DNA of 64,000 nucleotides, from the NCBI RefSeq assembly GCF_024397915.1, contig NZ_CP073347.1:5084001-5148000 (forward strand). Direction: 5' to 3'. The notes below the pieces were generated by a model that saw nothing but the letters and a program-made list of their open reading frames with translations, searched no databases and was not told the origin of the DNA. This DNA is from Marinobacterium rhizophilum. GTDB lineage: Bacteria > Pseudomonadota > Gammaproteobacteria > Pseudomonadales > Balneatricaceae. A program made the translations under genes and the position numbers. Positions 28,846-39,139 of the stretch are shown piece after piece (position 1 is the first letter of the stretch; each line of letters starts with the position of its first letter).

Positions 28846-30198
28846 ATGAACGTTATGAATCGGGCGGTTCAGTCCGGCACAAACGAGGATTATTTCCGGC
28901 GCATTCGGCGTCTGCTGCACCGGCGTTTGATTGACTCGGTGGAAGAAGAAGGCAATGCCCTGCCCGATAGCAGCGATGCCATTCGCAAGCGGGTCGCGGG
29001 GTTGCTGGACGAGTTCCAGTATGAGTCGGGGGTGAGCATCGATGCATCCCAGGGACAGCAGATAGCGCATGAGATTATTCAGGAGCTCGGCGGGATGGGG
29101 CCGCTGGCCCCGCTGATGCTGGACAGCGAACTTTCGGACATTCTTGTCAACGGGCCCGATGAGGTCTGGGTTGATCGACAGGGACGGTTGGAGCTGACCC
29201 CCGTACGTTTTGATGACGAAGCGCATCTGCGTCGCTTTGTGGATCGCCTGGTGTCGGCACAGGGCCGGCATCTGGACGCCGGCTCCCCCATGGTTGATGC
29301 CAGGCTGAGTGATGGCAGTCGTCTGCACGCGGTAATTCCGCCGCTCTGTGGTCGCGGCACGGTGGTGTCTATCCGGCGCTTTCGGGTTGAAACGACGACG
29401 CGCGACGAACTGCTGCAGCAGGGCTTTATCAGTGAGCCGATGCTGGAGCTGCTGAGCCTGGCGGTGCGGGGAGGGCTCAATATTGTGATTGCCGGCGGGG
29501 CGGCGGCCGGCAAGACGACGCTGCTGAACCTGCTGTCACGCTTTATTCCGCAGAATGAACGAGTGGTGACCGTCGAGGAAACCGCCGAACTGCAGCTTGA
29601 GCATGGGCATGTCATTTCCCTTGAGGCCAAACCTGGCAACCTGGAAGGCAGTGGCGGTATCGGATTGCGCGAACTGGTGCGCACAGCGCTGAGAATGCGT
29701 GCTGATCGCATTATTGTGGGTGAGGTGCGAGGTTGCGAAGTGTTTGACATGCTGCAGGCCATGAACGTGGGGCACGATGGCAGCCTGACCACCGTGCATG
29801 CCAACAGCCCGGGCGATGTGTTGCGCCGTCTGGAAGCGCTGGCGCTGATGGGCGACACGGGGCTGCCGAGGGAGTCGGTCAGGGACATGATCGGCTCGGC
29901 GATACAGGTGGTGGTGCAACTGGTGCGTTTCCGTGATGGCAGTCGTCGCGTGGCGAGCGTGTCCGAGGTGATCAGCGAGGAGGGGCAGCTGTCGGTTAGG
30001 GAACTGTACCGTTTCAAACCCGATGTGGTGCCGCAGGCCCCTGACGAGGAGCACGCCTTTACGGCCGGGCAGCATCAGGCCACCGGTGCCCCCGTGAGCT
30101 TTCTCGCACGACTGCAGTTGCGCGGGTTCGATACGTCATCCTTCATCCGCTCGGCGGCCGAGGCCGGTGATGCCGGCACGCAGGTGCCTCATGACTGA
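28846..30198 (+). CDS. tadA: TadA/CpaF-type secretion ATPase
   Basis: This 450-residue hexameric motor ATPase powers pilus assembly at the inner membrane. The N-terminal domain (LGGMGPLAPLMLDSELSDIL) is typical of CpaF. Walker A is GGAAAGKTT near residue 216. The acidic and histidine boxes are RIIVGEVRGCEVFDMLQAMN and GSLTTVHANSP. GAGGAGG lies 7 bp before the ATG at 28846. The gene overlaps tadB by 8 bp. Confidence 0.94.
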   Translation: MNVMNRAVQSGTNEDYFRRIRRLLHRRLIDSVEEEGNALPDSSDAIRKRVAGLLDEFQYESGVSIDASQGQQIAHEIIQELGGMGPLAPLMLDSELSDILVNGPDEVWVDRQGRLELTPVRFDDEAHLRRFVDRLVSAQGRHLDAGSPMVDARLSDGSRLHAVIPPLCGRGTVVSIRRFRVETTTRDELLQQGFISEPMLELLSLAVRGGLNIVIAGGAAAGKTTLLNLLSRFIPQNERVVTVEETAELQLEHGHVISLEAKPGNLEGSGGIGLRELVRTALRMRADRIIVGEVRGCEVFDMLQAMNVGHDGSLTTVHANSPGDVLRRLEALALMGDTGLPRESVRDMIGSAIQVVVQLVRFRDGSRRVASVSEVISEEGQLSVRELYRFKPDVVPQAPDEEHAFTAGQHQATGAPVSFLARLQLRGFDTSSFIRSAAEAGDAGTQVPHD

Positions 30199-31066
30199 AG
30201 GTGTCTTGCTGCTGCTCCTGCTGGGAGTCATGTTGTGCTGCGGTATCTGGCTTATGGTGCAGCGTCGCCGGGTTTTGGTCGCAGTGCCGTTGTCAGATTC
30301 GGTGAGCGAGGACCCGGCGAAACGTCGGCGGCTGGCGGATCAGTTGCGCATCCTGCAATTGAATGTCGAGCCGCTGGTCTTTGTGGCTGGCATTGGCATG
30401 CTCAGCGTACTGGTGTTTCTGGTTTTCCTGGAGATTTTTCCTGCCTCCGTGGCGTTTGCGGCGCTGGCGGGGTTCTGTGTCCTGCCACTGGCTTTTTATA
30501 TCCTTGTGGATTTGGTGGCCTGGCGCGCGCGGGCCTTTGAGGCCAGCCTGACAGATGCACTGGACCTGATTCAGGCGGCGTTGCAGGGTGGGGAACCGCC
30601 GCGCAGAGCCCTGCTGGTGGCCGCCAGGGCGAGCCGCGGAGCAGTACGCGAGGAACTGCAGGAACTGACACGACGGCTGGATTACGGCCTACCCATCGAC
30701 AGTGCCTGTGCACGCATGGTGACGCTCTATGACACTGAAGGCGTACGCCTGTTTACGCAGGTGCTGATCGCCAAATGGCAGTCCGAAGCCAGTTTTGGCG
30801 GTCTGCTTGGCGCGGTCAGCGGCATTTTGCGCGAGCGGATAAAAAGACGCTTGCTGATCAGCGGACAGCTGTCGGGTACCCGCCTTGCGGCCGTTTTTGC
30901 GGCGGTCCTGCCGTATCTGCTGATACCTGTCTTTCTATGGAAAGAGCCGGATTGGCTGGCGCGCCTGACAGAGCACGCCATTGGACCGCAGCTGTTGTTT
31001 GCAGCGGTACTCTGTCAGGTGGCCGGTTTCCTCTGGCTGCGCCGGCTGCTAAGGAGTGACCCATGA
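30191..31066 (+). CDS. tadB: TadB-like inner-membrane platform protein
   Basis: This 291-residue protein has a T2SSF/GspF-type core. TM helices are at the N-terminus (about 5-22), near 70-115 and at the C-terminus (about 235-290). The cytoplasmic helical core DALDLIQAALQGGEPPRRAL and LLGAVSGILRERIKRR are typical of TadB. I chose the ATG at 30191, which overlaps the tadA stop, with AGGTG upstream; a GTG at 30167 is the longer alternative. It pairs with TadC to form the platform under the ATPase. Confidence 0.88.
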   Translation: MTEGVLLLLLLGVMLCCGIWLMVQRRRVLVAVPLSDSVSEDPAKRRRLADQLRILQLNVEPLVFVAGIGMLSVLVFLVFLEIFPASVAFAALAGFCVLPLAFYILVDLVAWRARAFEASLTDALDLIQAALQGGEPPRRALLVAARASRGAVREELQELTRRLDYGLPIDSACARMVTLYDTEGVRLFTQVLIAKWQSEASFGGLLGAVSGILRERIKRRLLISGQLSGTRLAAVFAAVLPYLLIPVFLWKEPDWLARLTEHAIGPQLLFAAVLCQVAGFLWLRRLLRSDP

Positions 31067-31884
31067 TGACTGCCTGGTGGCTTGACCTGGTACTGGGTAC
31101 AGCATTGCTGCTGTTTGTGTGGGCGCTGTTCATGCTCAGTCGCGACAGCGCGACGCCCCTTGACATGTCGCCTGACGCGCAGGGTGGTTTTAGGCTGCAT
31201 CCCACAAAACTGGTTCGCCAGGCCGGCATCATGCCGCAGCGTTTGCTGTTTCTTTACTGGCCGATCAAGTTGTTGCTCGGTGCTCTGTTGCCGCTGCTGT
31301 TGCTTGAGTGGCGGGGAGCAGAATGGCCGGTCTGGATACTGGCAGGTCCGGCTCTGGCGGGTTTCTTTGTACCTGAGCTGTGGTTGCTGCAGCGCCGGGC
31401 GCAGCGGCGGCGGCGGATTAGTGACTCACTGAGCTTTCTGATAGACCTGATCGTGGCCTACCTGAAGGCCGGTCATAACCTGTCCCAGGCGTTTGCGCTG
31501 GCGGCCCGGTACGGTTTAACCCCGCGCAACCCGCTGGCCAGGGAGGCGCTGCTGCTGGCTCGAGAGCTGGAGGCGGGACGTGATCGCGAGGCGGCGTTTT
31601 CCGCGCTGGCTACCCGCACCGGTGTCGATGACCTGCATCGTCTGGCCGCAGTAATGAATGTCGGGTTTAAAGTGGGTTCGCCAGTCGCTCGCACGCTGGC
31701 ATCACAGGCCGACATGCTGCGTGCCAAGCAGGTACAACGCAGCACCGAACTGATCAATCGAAAAAGCTTGGAGGCGCTGTTTCCCATGCTGCTGGTGTGT
31801 CTGCCGATGTTTTTGGTGCTGGTAATCTTTCCGGCAGCCATTCAGTTCTACCAGATGTTCCAGTGGATCAAGGTGTTGTTATGA
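31063..31884 (+). CDS. tadC: TadC-like inner-membrane platform protein
   Basis: This 273-residue partner of TadB has the same T2SSF-type architecture. Helices are at about 5-22, 65-105 and 245-270, with the core LSFLIDLIVAYLKAGHNLSQAFALAARYG and FKVGSPVARTLASQADMLR. AAGGAG precedes an ATGA overlap with tadB. It overlaps the next gene by ATGA as well, so translation is probably coupled through the whole set. Confidence 0.88.
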   Translation: MMTAWWLDLVLGTALLLFVWALFMLSRDSATPLDMSPDAQGGFRLHPTKLVRQAGIMPQRLLFLYWPIKLLLGALLPLLLLEWRGAEWPVWILAGPALAGFFVPELWLLQRRAQRRRRISDSLSFLIDLIVAYLKAGHNLSQAFALAARYGLTPRNPLAREALLLARELEAGRDREAAFSALATRTGVDDLHRLAAVMNVGFKVGSPVARTLASQADMLRAKQVQRSTELINRKSLEALFPMLLVCLPMFLVLVIFPAAIQFYQMFQWIKVLL

Positions 31885-33128
31885 CCCGGGCATGTGCGGG
31901 GGACGCGGCAACGAACAGGCGAGGGTATATGGCAGATAAAATGGACGACAACATTATGCAGGATAGCCCGCAACGTCGGGCCTGCTCCAGGGTTTCCCCG
32001 GGGGCGCGATACCAGGGCGGCTTTATTATCACGATCGAGCTGATTCTGATCATTACGATACTGCTGATCGGGTCCATGGTGGGCATCGTGGCGGTGCGCG
32101 ATGCGTTGTTTAAGTATTATGTCAGCCAGCAGTCGCAGGAGGCCTATGTGAGCGACGATGCTGGCGTCGTGCTGGGGAAGGCGGTGGGGTTCGATGAACA
32201 TGAGGCCCCACGGATCTTTTATATCGATCGCACCCAGGAGCAAAACTACCGGGCGCTGATCGGTATCCGTGATGATCGTTTCACCGGTCGCGAGCCACTC
32301 TATTACGAGGGTAACAGCTGCCAGGGTGATCCGTGCATCAAATCGCCCAGTAACGAAAGTGCGGACAGTTCCGGCACCGATGGCATCGCCGGAACAGGCG
32401 CCGTGGGGTATATCTACGGACTGCAGGGCACGCCCACCTATGCGGTGGGGCGCGCACCGACGGGCCTGCCCGGGTTTTTATACCGCGAAACGCCCGCGCA
32501 ATGCGCTGCATCGCCACAGGACATAGGGTCACGCTGGTTGTCACAAAAAGTGGTGGCCGGTGAGCCCTGTGAAAGCTATACGTTTGATGTTTCAAGTGAA
32601 GATGCCTTACTCGATTGTCTGGTCAATCCGCAGCTTAGCTGTGACTGTCCGTCGGGCTATACGGCACAAACCGATATTCTGGCGCAGGCGGAAGGCGCCA
32701 TCGGTGTGAGTTATGACGGGCTGGTTAGCGACCTCGGACTGCCGGGACAAACGCCGCCCCGACCCGATATCGGCCAGATCTGTTGCCCGGATGATACTAC
32801 GTTGCAGAATGATGGGCTGGTGAATACGGTGGCGTATTATCTGGTGCAGGAGACGCTTGCGCTTGTATCGGCAAATCTGCCGGCCGGTCTGGCCCAACAG
32901 TATGAGGATGCCCTGGCTTTACTGGTGACGCCGACGGCGCTGCAGTGCCGGGTTGAAATAGCGCTTAAGGCGGCCGAGTCGGTGGCCAGCCCCAATGACC
33001 CGGCCCTGAACGCCCTGGAGGGGCTGACGCCACCTTTTCGCATGAACCTGCCGATTGATGCTGGCGCGGACAGTTGGCAGCGTACCTTGCCCCACGGCGA
33101 AGGGCCGGTGCATTTTGCCCGTCCCTGA
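31881..33128 (+). CDS. Large pilin-like protein, possible tip pilin or adhesin
   Basis: This 415-residue protein has a hydrophobic pilin-type helix after GGF (IITIELILIITILLIG, then VGIVAVRDAL). It parallels the small pilin at 23197, including Glu at +6. The leader is unusually long if translation starts at 31881 (about 54 residues before the GG); an ATG at 31929 would shorten it. The extracytoplasmic part has many cysteines (SCQGDPC, CDCP, ICCPDD), suggesting disulfide-stabilised structure. It is translationally coupled to tadC. I infer a minor or tip subunit; no family is recognised beyond the N-terminus. Confidence 0.6.
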   Translation: MTRACAGDAATNRRGYMADKMDDNIMQDSPQRRACSRVSPGARYQGGFIITIELILIITILLIGSMVGIVAVRDALFKYYVSQQSQEAYVSDDAGVVLGKAVGFDEHEAPRIFYIDRTQEQNYRALIGIRDDRFTGREPLYYEGNSCQGDPCIKSPSNESADSSGTDGIAGTGAVGYIYGLQGTPTYAVGRAPTGLPGFLYRETPAQCAASPQDIGSRWLSQKVVAGEPCESYTFDVSSEDALLDCLVNPQLSCDCPSGYTAQTDILAQAEGAIGVSYDGLVSDLGLPGQTPPRPDIGQICCPDDTTLQNDGLVNTVAYYLVQETLALVSANLPAGLAQQYEDALALLVTPTALQCRVEIALKAAESVASPNDPALNALEGLTPPFRMNLPIDAGADSWQRTLPHGEGPVHFARP

Positions 33129-33147
33129 GGTCGACGGCAGGTTTGGG

Positions 33148-33501
33148 TCAGGCGCCTGGTGCCGTTGCCTGTTGCGACAGCGGTTTCAGGGCCAGCAGCC
33201 AGGCCAGCAGTACGGCCGCGAGGGCGCCGGCAAGGATCGTTTGAAAACCGATGCCAGGGTCGATCAGAAAACCCAGCAATGCCGGCGCAATGCCGGTGGA
33301 AAATACCATGCAGGCGCTAAGGGTGGAACGCACCCGCCCGAGATTTTCCCCGCCCCAGAGGCTGACCAGCAGGCTGTTGACCACCGGCTCCTGCATGTCT
33401 ATGGTCAGGCCGCCGCCGATCAGCAGCAGCCAGATGCCGATATCACCGCCCAGCAGTTCCTTTTGATGTCGCAGCAGATACCCGTCTCCCGGCGTACTCA
33501 T
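33148..33501 (-). pseudogene. C-terminal remnant of an MFS transporter (right flank of island)
   Basis: The 117-codon frame encodes about three transmembrane helices (IGIWLLLIGGGLTIDMQEPV, VFSTGIAPALLGFLID, TILAGALAAVLLAWLLALK) typical of the last third of an MFS protein. No N-terminal part is present upstream on this strand (33502-33765 has no matching frame). It is therefore a fragment. A homologous shorter fragment in the same orientation lies at 14114-14212 on the far side of the pilus island. Confidence 0.65.
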
Positions 33502-33600
33502 GCAGGCTCCCTATAAAGGCTGAACAGGCATAGTGTGGCTAATTGGCCCCCTGGCCATTGTGATGCTGGCCTTTGAGGCCGGGGCGGGTACTACTTTATA

Positions 33601-33633
33601 CCAAGCGAGCGGGTGCAGTGACCGCTCGCTTGG
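33601..33633. repeat. Perfect 12-bp inverted repeat
   Basis: CCAAGCGAGCGG / CCGCTCGCTTGG has a 9-nt loop and no T tract on either side. Its position is between the MFS remnant and the aldehyde dehydrogenase gene, both on the minus strand. Function unknown. Confidence 0.5.
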
Positions 33634-33765
33634 GGACACTACGCCAAATGTCGCTGGATGTGCCGGGGAGTTCTGATATGGGGGACGCTGCGGTCGAACG
33701 AAAAATACCGGCGGCGATCAGGCCACCGGTATGTGCTGCAGGGCGGAACGTATCAGCGCGCAAGG

Positions 33766-35217
33766 TCAGATAGGATAATGACGGGGTCCAAGCTGTACGG
33801 TCATCCAGCGCAGCTCGGTGAATTCCTCGATCCCGGCCTTGCCACCAAAACGGCCGTAACCACTGGATTTGACGCCGCCAAAGGGCATCTGGGGTTCGTC
33901 GTGCACGGTGGGCCCGTTGATATGACAGATGCCCGATTCGATCTGGCCGGCAACTTTCATGGCGCGGGCGATGTCCTGGCTGAACACCGCCGCAGAGAGT
34001 CCATATTCGCTGTCATTGGCCACCCGAATAGCCTCGGCTTCGTCCTTGACGCGGATCAGCGCGACCATTGGGCCGAATGACTCTTCACGATACAGCTGCA
34101 TATTTTCCTGTACGCCATCAATCAGTGTTGCTTGCATTATCACGCCATCTGCCTTGCCGCCTGACAGCAGGCGTCCACCCTTGTCAAGGGCATCATCCAG
34201 CAGGGCATTGAGCTTGAGGCCTGCCTCCTGGCTGACCAGGGTACCGAGCGCGTTTGTTGTGTCGTTCGGGTCACCCGCCTTGAGGGATTGAGCTTTTTTC
34301 GCCAGCTTTTCCGCAAAGGCATCGGCCACTGCGTCGACCACTACCAGGCGCTCGGTCGACATGCAGATCTGACCCTGGTTGAAAAAGGCACCAAAGGCGG
34401 CAGCATCAGCGGCAGCATCCAGGTCCGCATCCTCCAGTACCAGCAGTGGTGCCTTGCCGCCCAGTTCCAATAGCACCGGTTTAAGGAAACGCGCGGCTTT
34501 TTCCGCAATGATGCGGCCCACCTGTGTAGAGCCGGTAAAGTTTATGCGACGTACTGCCGGATGTTCGATCAGTGCTTCGACCACCTCGGCTGCCTGCTCC
34601 GGCGCATTGGTAATGACATTGACGATGCCATCACCCAGGCCCGCCTTGCTCAGCACTTCGCCGATCAACAGGTGGGTTGCCGGGCATTGCTCGGAGGCTT
34701 TCAGTATCACAGTGTTGCCGCAGGCCAGCGGGGTGGCGATGGCACGGGTACCCAGAATGATGGGCGCGTTCCAGGGGGCAATACCCAGCACCACGCCACA
34801 GGGAACACGAATACCCATGGCCAGGTTGTCGGGTACGTTGGAGGGGATGATGTCGCCGCCGATCTGGGTAGTCAGCGAGGCCGCTTCGCGCAGCGCCGAG
34901 GCCGCGATCATGACATTGAACCCGGCCCAGCCGGGGGTCGCACCGGTTTCGGCGACCATAGCCTCGATGAATTCAGCTTGGTGGGCCTCCATCAGATCAG
35001 CGGCTTTTAGCAGCTTGGCTCGGCGCTCCCCCGGGCTGGTGCTTGACCAGGCAGGGAAGGCCGCAGAGGCGGCATCGGCCGCTGCTTTGGCGTCAGCCAC
35101 CGTGGCGGCAGCAGCCTGGGTTACCGCCTCGCCGCTAAGCGGGTTATGGCGCACGAAGGTGGCGTTGTCCTGTGCCTGGCAGTGTTGGCCGGCAATCAGC
35201 AGTGACAATCTGTTCAT
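33766..35217 (-). CDS. NAD(P)+-dependent aromatic aldehyde dehydrogenase
   Basis: This 483-residue enzyme oxidises aldehydes to acids. The ALDH fold is clear: the cofactor segment GIAPWNAPIILG, the catalytic Glu in LELGGKAPL, the nucleophile Cys in FFNQGQICMSTERL, and the C-terminal MPFGGVKSSGYGRFGG. It resembles vanillin/salicylaldehyde/benzaldehyde dehydrogenases. In this operon, behind benzoylformate decarboxylase, it most likely turns benzaldehyde into benzoate. I chose ATG 35217 with GAGGA upstream; an ATG at 35238 is also possible. Confidence 0.88.
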   Translation of the reverse strand: MNRLSLLIAGQHCQAQDNATFVRHNPLSGEAVTQAAAATVADAKAAADAASAAFPAWSSTSPGERRAKLLKAADLMEAHQAEFIEAMVAETGATPGWAGFNVMIAASALREAASLTTQIGGDIIPSNVPDNLAMGIRVPCGVVLGIAPWNAPIILGTRAIATPLACGNTVILKASEQCPATHLLIGEVLSKAGLGDGIVNVITNAPEQAAEVVEALIEHPAVRRINFTGSTQVGRIIAEKAARFLKPVLLELGGKAPLLVLEDADLDAAADAAAFGAFFNQGQICMSTERLVVVDAVADAFAEKLAKKAQSLKAGDPNDTTNALGTLVSQEAGLKLNALLDDALDKGGRLLSGGKADGVIMQATLIDGVQENMQLYREESFGPMVALIRVKDEAEAIRVANDSEYGLSAAVFSQDIARAMKVAGQIESGICHINGPTVHDEPQMPFGGVKSSGYGRFGGKAGIEEFTELRWMTVQLGPRHYPI

Positions 35218-35256
35218 GACATCCTCGCAATTGGACATGGTTATTATGGTTTGCGG

Positions 35257-36276
35257 TCAGCTTGCACACTTCTGGCGCAGGTCCAGTGCGGACTGGTATA
35301 CATCCTGGGCTGTTTCAAGACCCCGCTGCTGCAGTGTGTTGAGGTAATTTTGGGTGCCTTCCCTAAGGGGGATCGACCATTGCGCATCGTTGAGCGGATC
35401 GTCCATCACGCGAATGGTGTGCCCAAGGTCAATGGCCTCCTGACGGCCTTCTTCATCCAGTCGGTTAAAGACATTGCCGGCGGTCATGGCCCATTTCATG
35501 CCACTGTTGTTATCGATAACTGTTTTCATTTCGGGCGACAGGCTCTGGTAAACCCCCTTGTTCATGGTCGCCATTATGATGCCGGTGTAGTAGGGCACCT
35601 GCATGTGATAATTCGCCAACTCGTTGATGCGAAAAACCTTCATGGCTTCCCAGGGGAAGCTAAGGCCGTCGACTACACCACGCTGCATGGCGGAGTAAAT
35701 TTCGGGCGCAGGCATTCCTACAGGCTGGGCTCCCATGCTTGACAGCATCTCACCGGCCACTTCACTGGGGCGGCGTATGCGCAGACCTTCCAGGTCTTTG
35801 GGTGACTGGATATCGGTGTCACGTGTATGCAGGTAACCGGGGCCCGTGGTGAACATAAAGAGGACATGGGTATCGCTGTATTCCTGCGCAATGGCCCCGT
35901 TATCGTACAGCGACTGCAGAATACAGGCGCCCTGGGGAGCGTCGCGGGCAACGCCCGGTAGCTGCACGATTTCCGACAGCGGGAAGCGACCTGCGGTATA
36001 CCCCTGCAGTGTCACGCTGATATCGGCGATGCCGCTAACCACGGCATCGTAGGCCTTGTTGGACTTGCTTAACGTCTGCGAGGGGTAAATCTCCACCTGC
36101 AGTTCGCCGGCCGAAGCTTCCTGGACGCTCTGTGCCCAGGTTTCGAAAATTTCTTTTTGTACCGCTGAGGTTGCCGGCCACAGGTGTGCCAGACGCAGCG
36201 TGGTATCGGCAGTGGCGGTGATGCTCAGGCCCGTGATGGCGGCGGCGAGCAGGCAGCGGGAGAGGTTCTTCTTCAT
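35257..36276 (-). CDS. dctP: TRAP transporter substrate-binding protein (DctP family)
   Basis: This 339-residue periplasmic protein has a signal peptide (about residues 1-23). A typical DctP body follows, including LRLAHLWPATSAVQKEIFETWAQ and LEGLRIRRPSEVAGEMLSSMGAQPVGMPAPEIYSAMQRGVVDG. In the family it captures organic acids and hands them to DctQ/DctM permeases. No permease genes are adjacent in this window. It lies between the decarboxylase and dehydrogenase genes, so mandelate, benzoylformate or a similar aromatic acid is the likely ligand. Confidence 0.88.
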   Translation of the reverse strand: MKKNLSRCLLAAAITGLSITATADTTLRLAHLWPATSAVQKEIFETWAQSVQEASAGELQVEIYPSQTLSKSNKAYDAVVSGIADISVTLQGYTAGRFPLSEIVQLPGVARDAPQGACILQSLYDNGAIAQEYSDTHVLFMFTTGPGYLHTRDTDIQSPKDLEGLRIRRPSEVAGEMLSSMGAQPVGMPAPEIYSAMQRGVVDGLSFPWEAMKVFRINELANYHMQVPYYTGIIMATMNKGVYQSLSPEMKTVIDNNSGMKWAMTAGNVFNRLDEEGRQEAIDLGHTIRVMDDPLNDAQWSIPLREGTQNYLNTLQQRGLETAQDVYQSALDLRQKCAS

Positions 36277-36337
36277 GCTGTTATCCTTGCTTTTGTTGTT
36301 GGTCAGGATGAGTGATTCAGTGCGATCTATAGGTGTG

Positions 36338-37960
<1,623 letters not shown>

Positions 37961-38043
37961 TCAAGTCTGGAACCTAAACTAGCGAGCCAGTTAAAATAGA
38001 TCAAATTGATAGTATTTTTTATAAAAATAGATACCATCTATAT

Positions 38044-38988
38044 ATGGCCCATATTGATCTCAACCTTATACGAACCTTGGTTAAGCTGTATGAAACGCGC
38101 AGTGTGACCCTTACCGCCGAGCAGCTGTATGTCACCCAGCCTTCGGTGAGTTACTCGCTGGCACGTTTGCGGGAGCTGTGTGCTGACCGGCTCTTTGTAC
38201 GCACGCGTGACGGTATGGAGCCGACGGTGATTGCTGAGCAGCTTTATGTCACCTTTCAGCAATCATTGACCCAGATTGACGGCGCTATCAGTAGCCGGCG
38301 ACACTTCGAGCCGGCACTGTCGGAGCAACGCTTTCGCCTGGCGATGACGGATTTGGGGGAGATGGCGCTGCTGCCGGTGATACTCAGGCATTTGCATGCC
38401 CAGGCGCCGGGCGTCGAGCTGGAAGTGCTGCCGCTGGAGATCGACAAGGTCGATGAGTGGCTGATAACGGGCAAGGTCAGCGCCGCAATCTGCAGTCGCC
38501 CGCTCAGTACGCCGGGTATTGAACGGCAGTTTATTGTCGCCGAGCGTTATGTCTGTGTAATCAATGAGCGTTACGCTCCTTCCCCGGACAGCTTGACGCT
38601 GGAGCAATTTATCCGTCAGCGTCATGCCGTGATTCCGCGATCCTCCGGACATGGTATGGCCGAGGACGTACTGGGCTCGTTGGGGATCCGCCGCAAGATC
38701 AGTTTGGTCGTGCCGCACTTTTCCATCCTGCCGGCTTTGTTGCGGGATAGCGATCTGATGGTGGTGCTGCCGTATCAGATCGCCTGCACCTTTGCTGCAA
38801 GCGTGCCACTTAAAGTGTACGAACTACCCTTCGAGGTGGCGCCATTTGATGTGGCGATTCATTGGCAGAGTCGCAGCGTAGCGTCGCCAGCGGAGCGCTG
38901 GTTCCGGAAGGCAATTATTGAGGCAGTGGGGGGCGGTGGCGACGATGACCCGGCCCGGGCGATGCTAAACAGTGAGAAAATGGCATAA
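38044..38988 (+). CDS. LysR-family regulator of the mdlC operon
   Basis: This 314-residue protein has an N-terminal winged helix-turn-helix (LIRTLVKLYETRSVTLTAEQ, QLYVTQPSVSYSLARLRE) and a LysR ligand-binding domain (about 90-300). It is divergent from mdlC. The shared intergenic region contains ATCAAATTGAT (38000-38010) and an AT-rich imperfect palindrome at 38011-38030, plausible LysR sites. It probably senses an aromatic acid and controls mdlC, the TRAP binding protein and the dehydrogenase. Confidence 0.88.
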   Translation: MAHIDLNLIRTLVKLYETRSVTLTAEQLYVTQPSVSYSLARLRELCADRLFVRTRDGMEPTVIAEQLYVTFQQSLTQIDGAISSRRHFEPALSEQRFRLAMTDLGEMALLPVILRHLHAQAPGVELEVLPLEIDKVDEWLITGKVSAAICSRPLSTPGIERQFIVAERYVCVINERYAPSPDSLTLEQFIRQRHAVIPRSSGHGMAEDVLGSLGIRRKISLVVPHFSILPALLRDSDLMVVLPYQIACTFAASVPLKVYELPFEVAPFDVAIHWQSRSVASPAERWFRKAIIEAVGGGGDDDPARAMLNSEKMA

Positions 38989-39139
38989 AGTGCCGACCTA
39001 ATATCATGAATCTATAGCCTTTTCTCCAAAGGCAGGTAGTATTTCATGCTACAGGCCGAAGCCTTCGCTAAAGCCGCTTTTTCCCAATAATCAAGCGCCC
39101 TTAGTCAGTTGCGCCCGCCCGCAGGAATGGAGTTACAGC

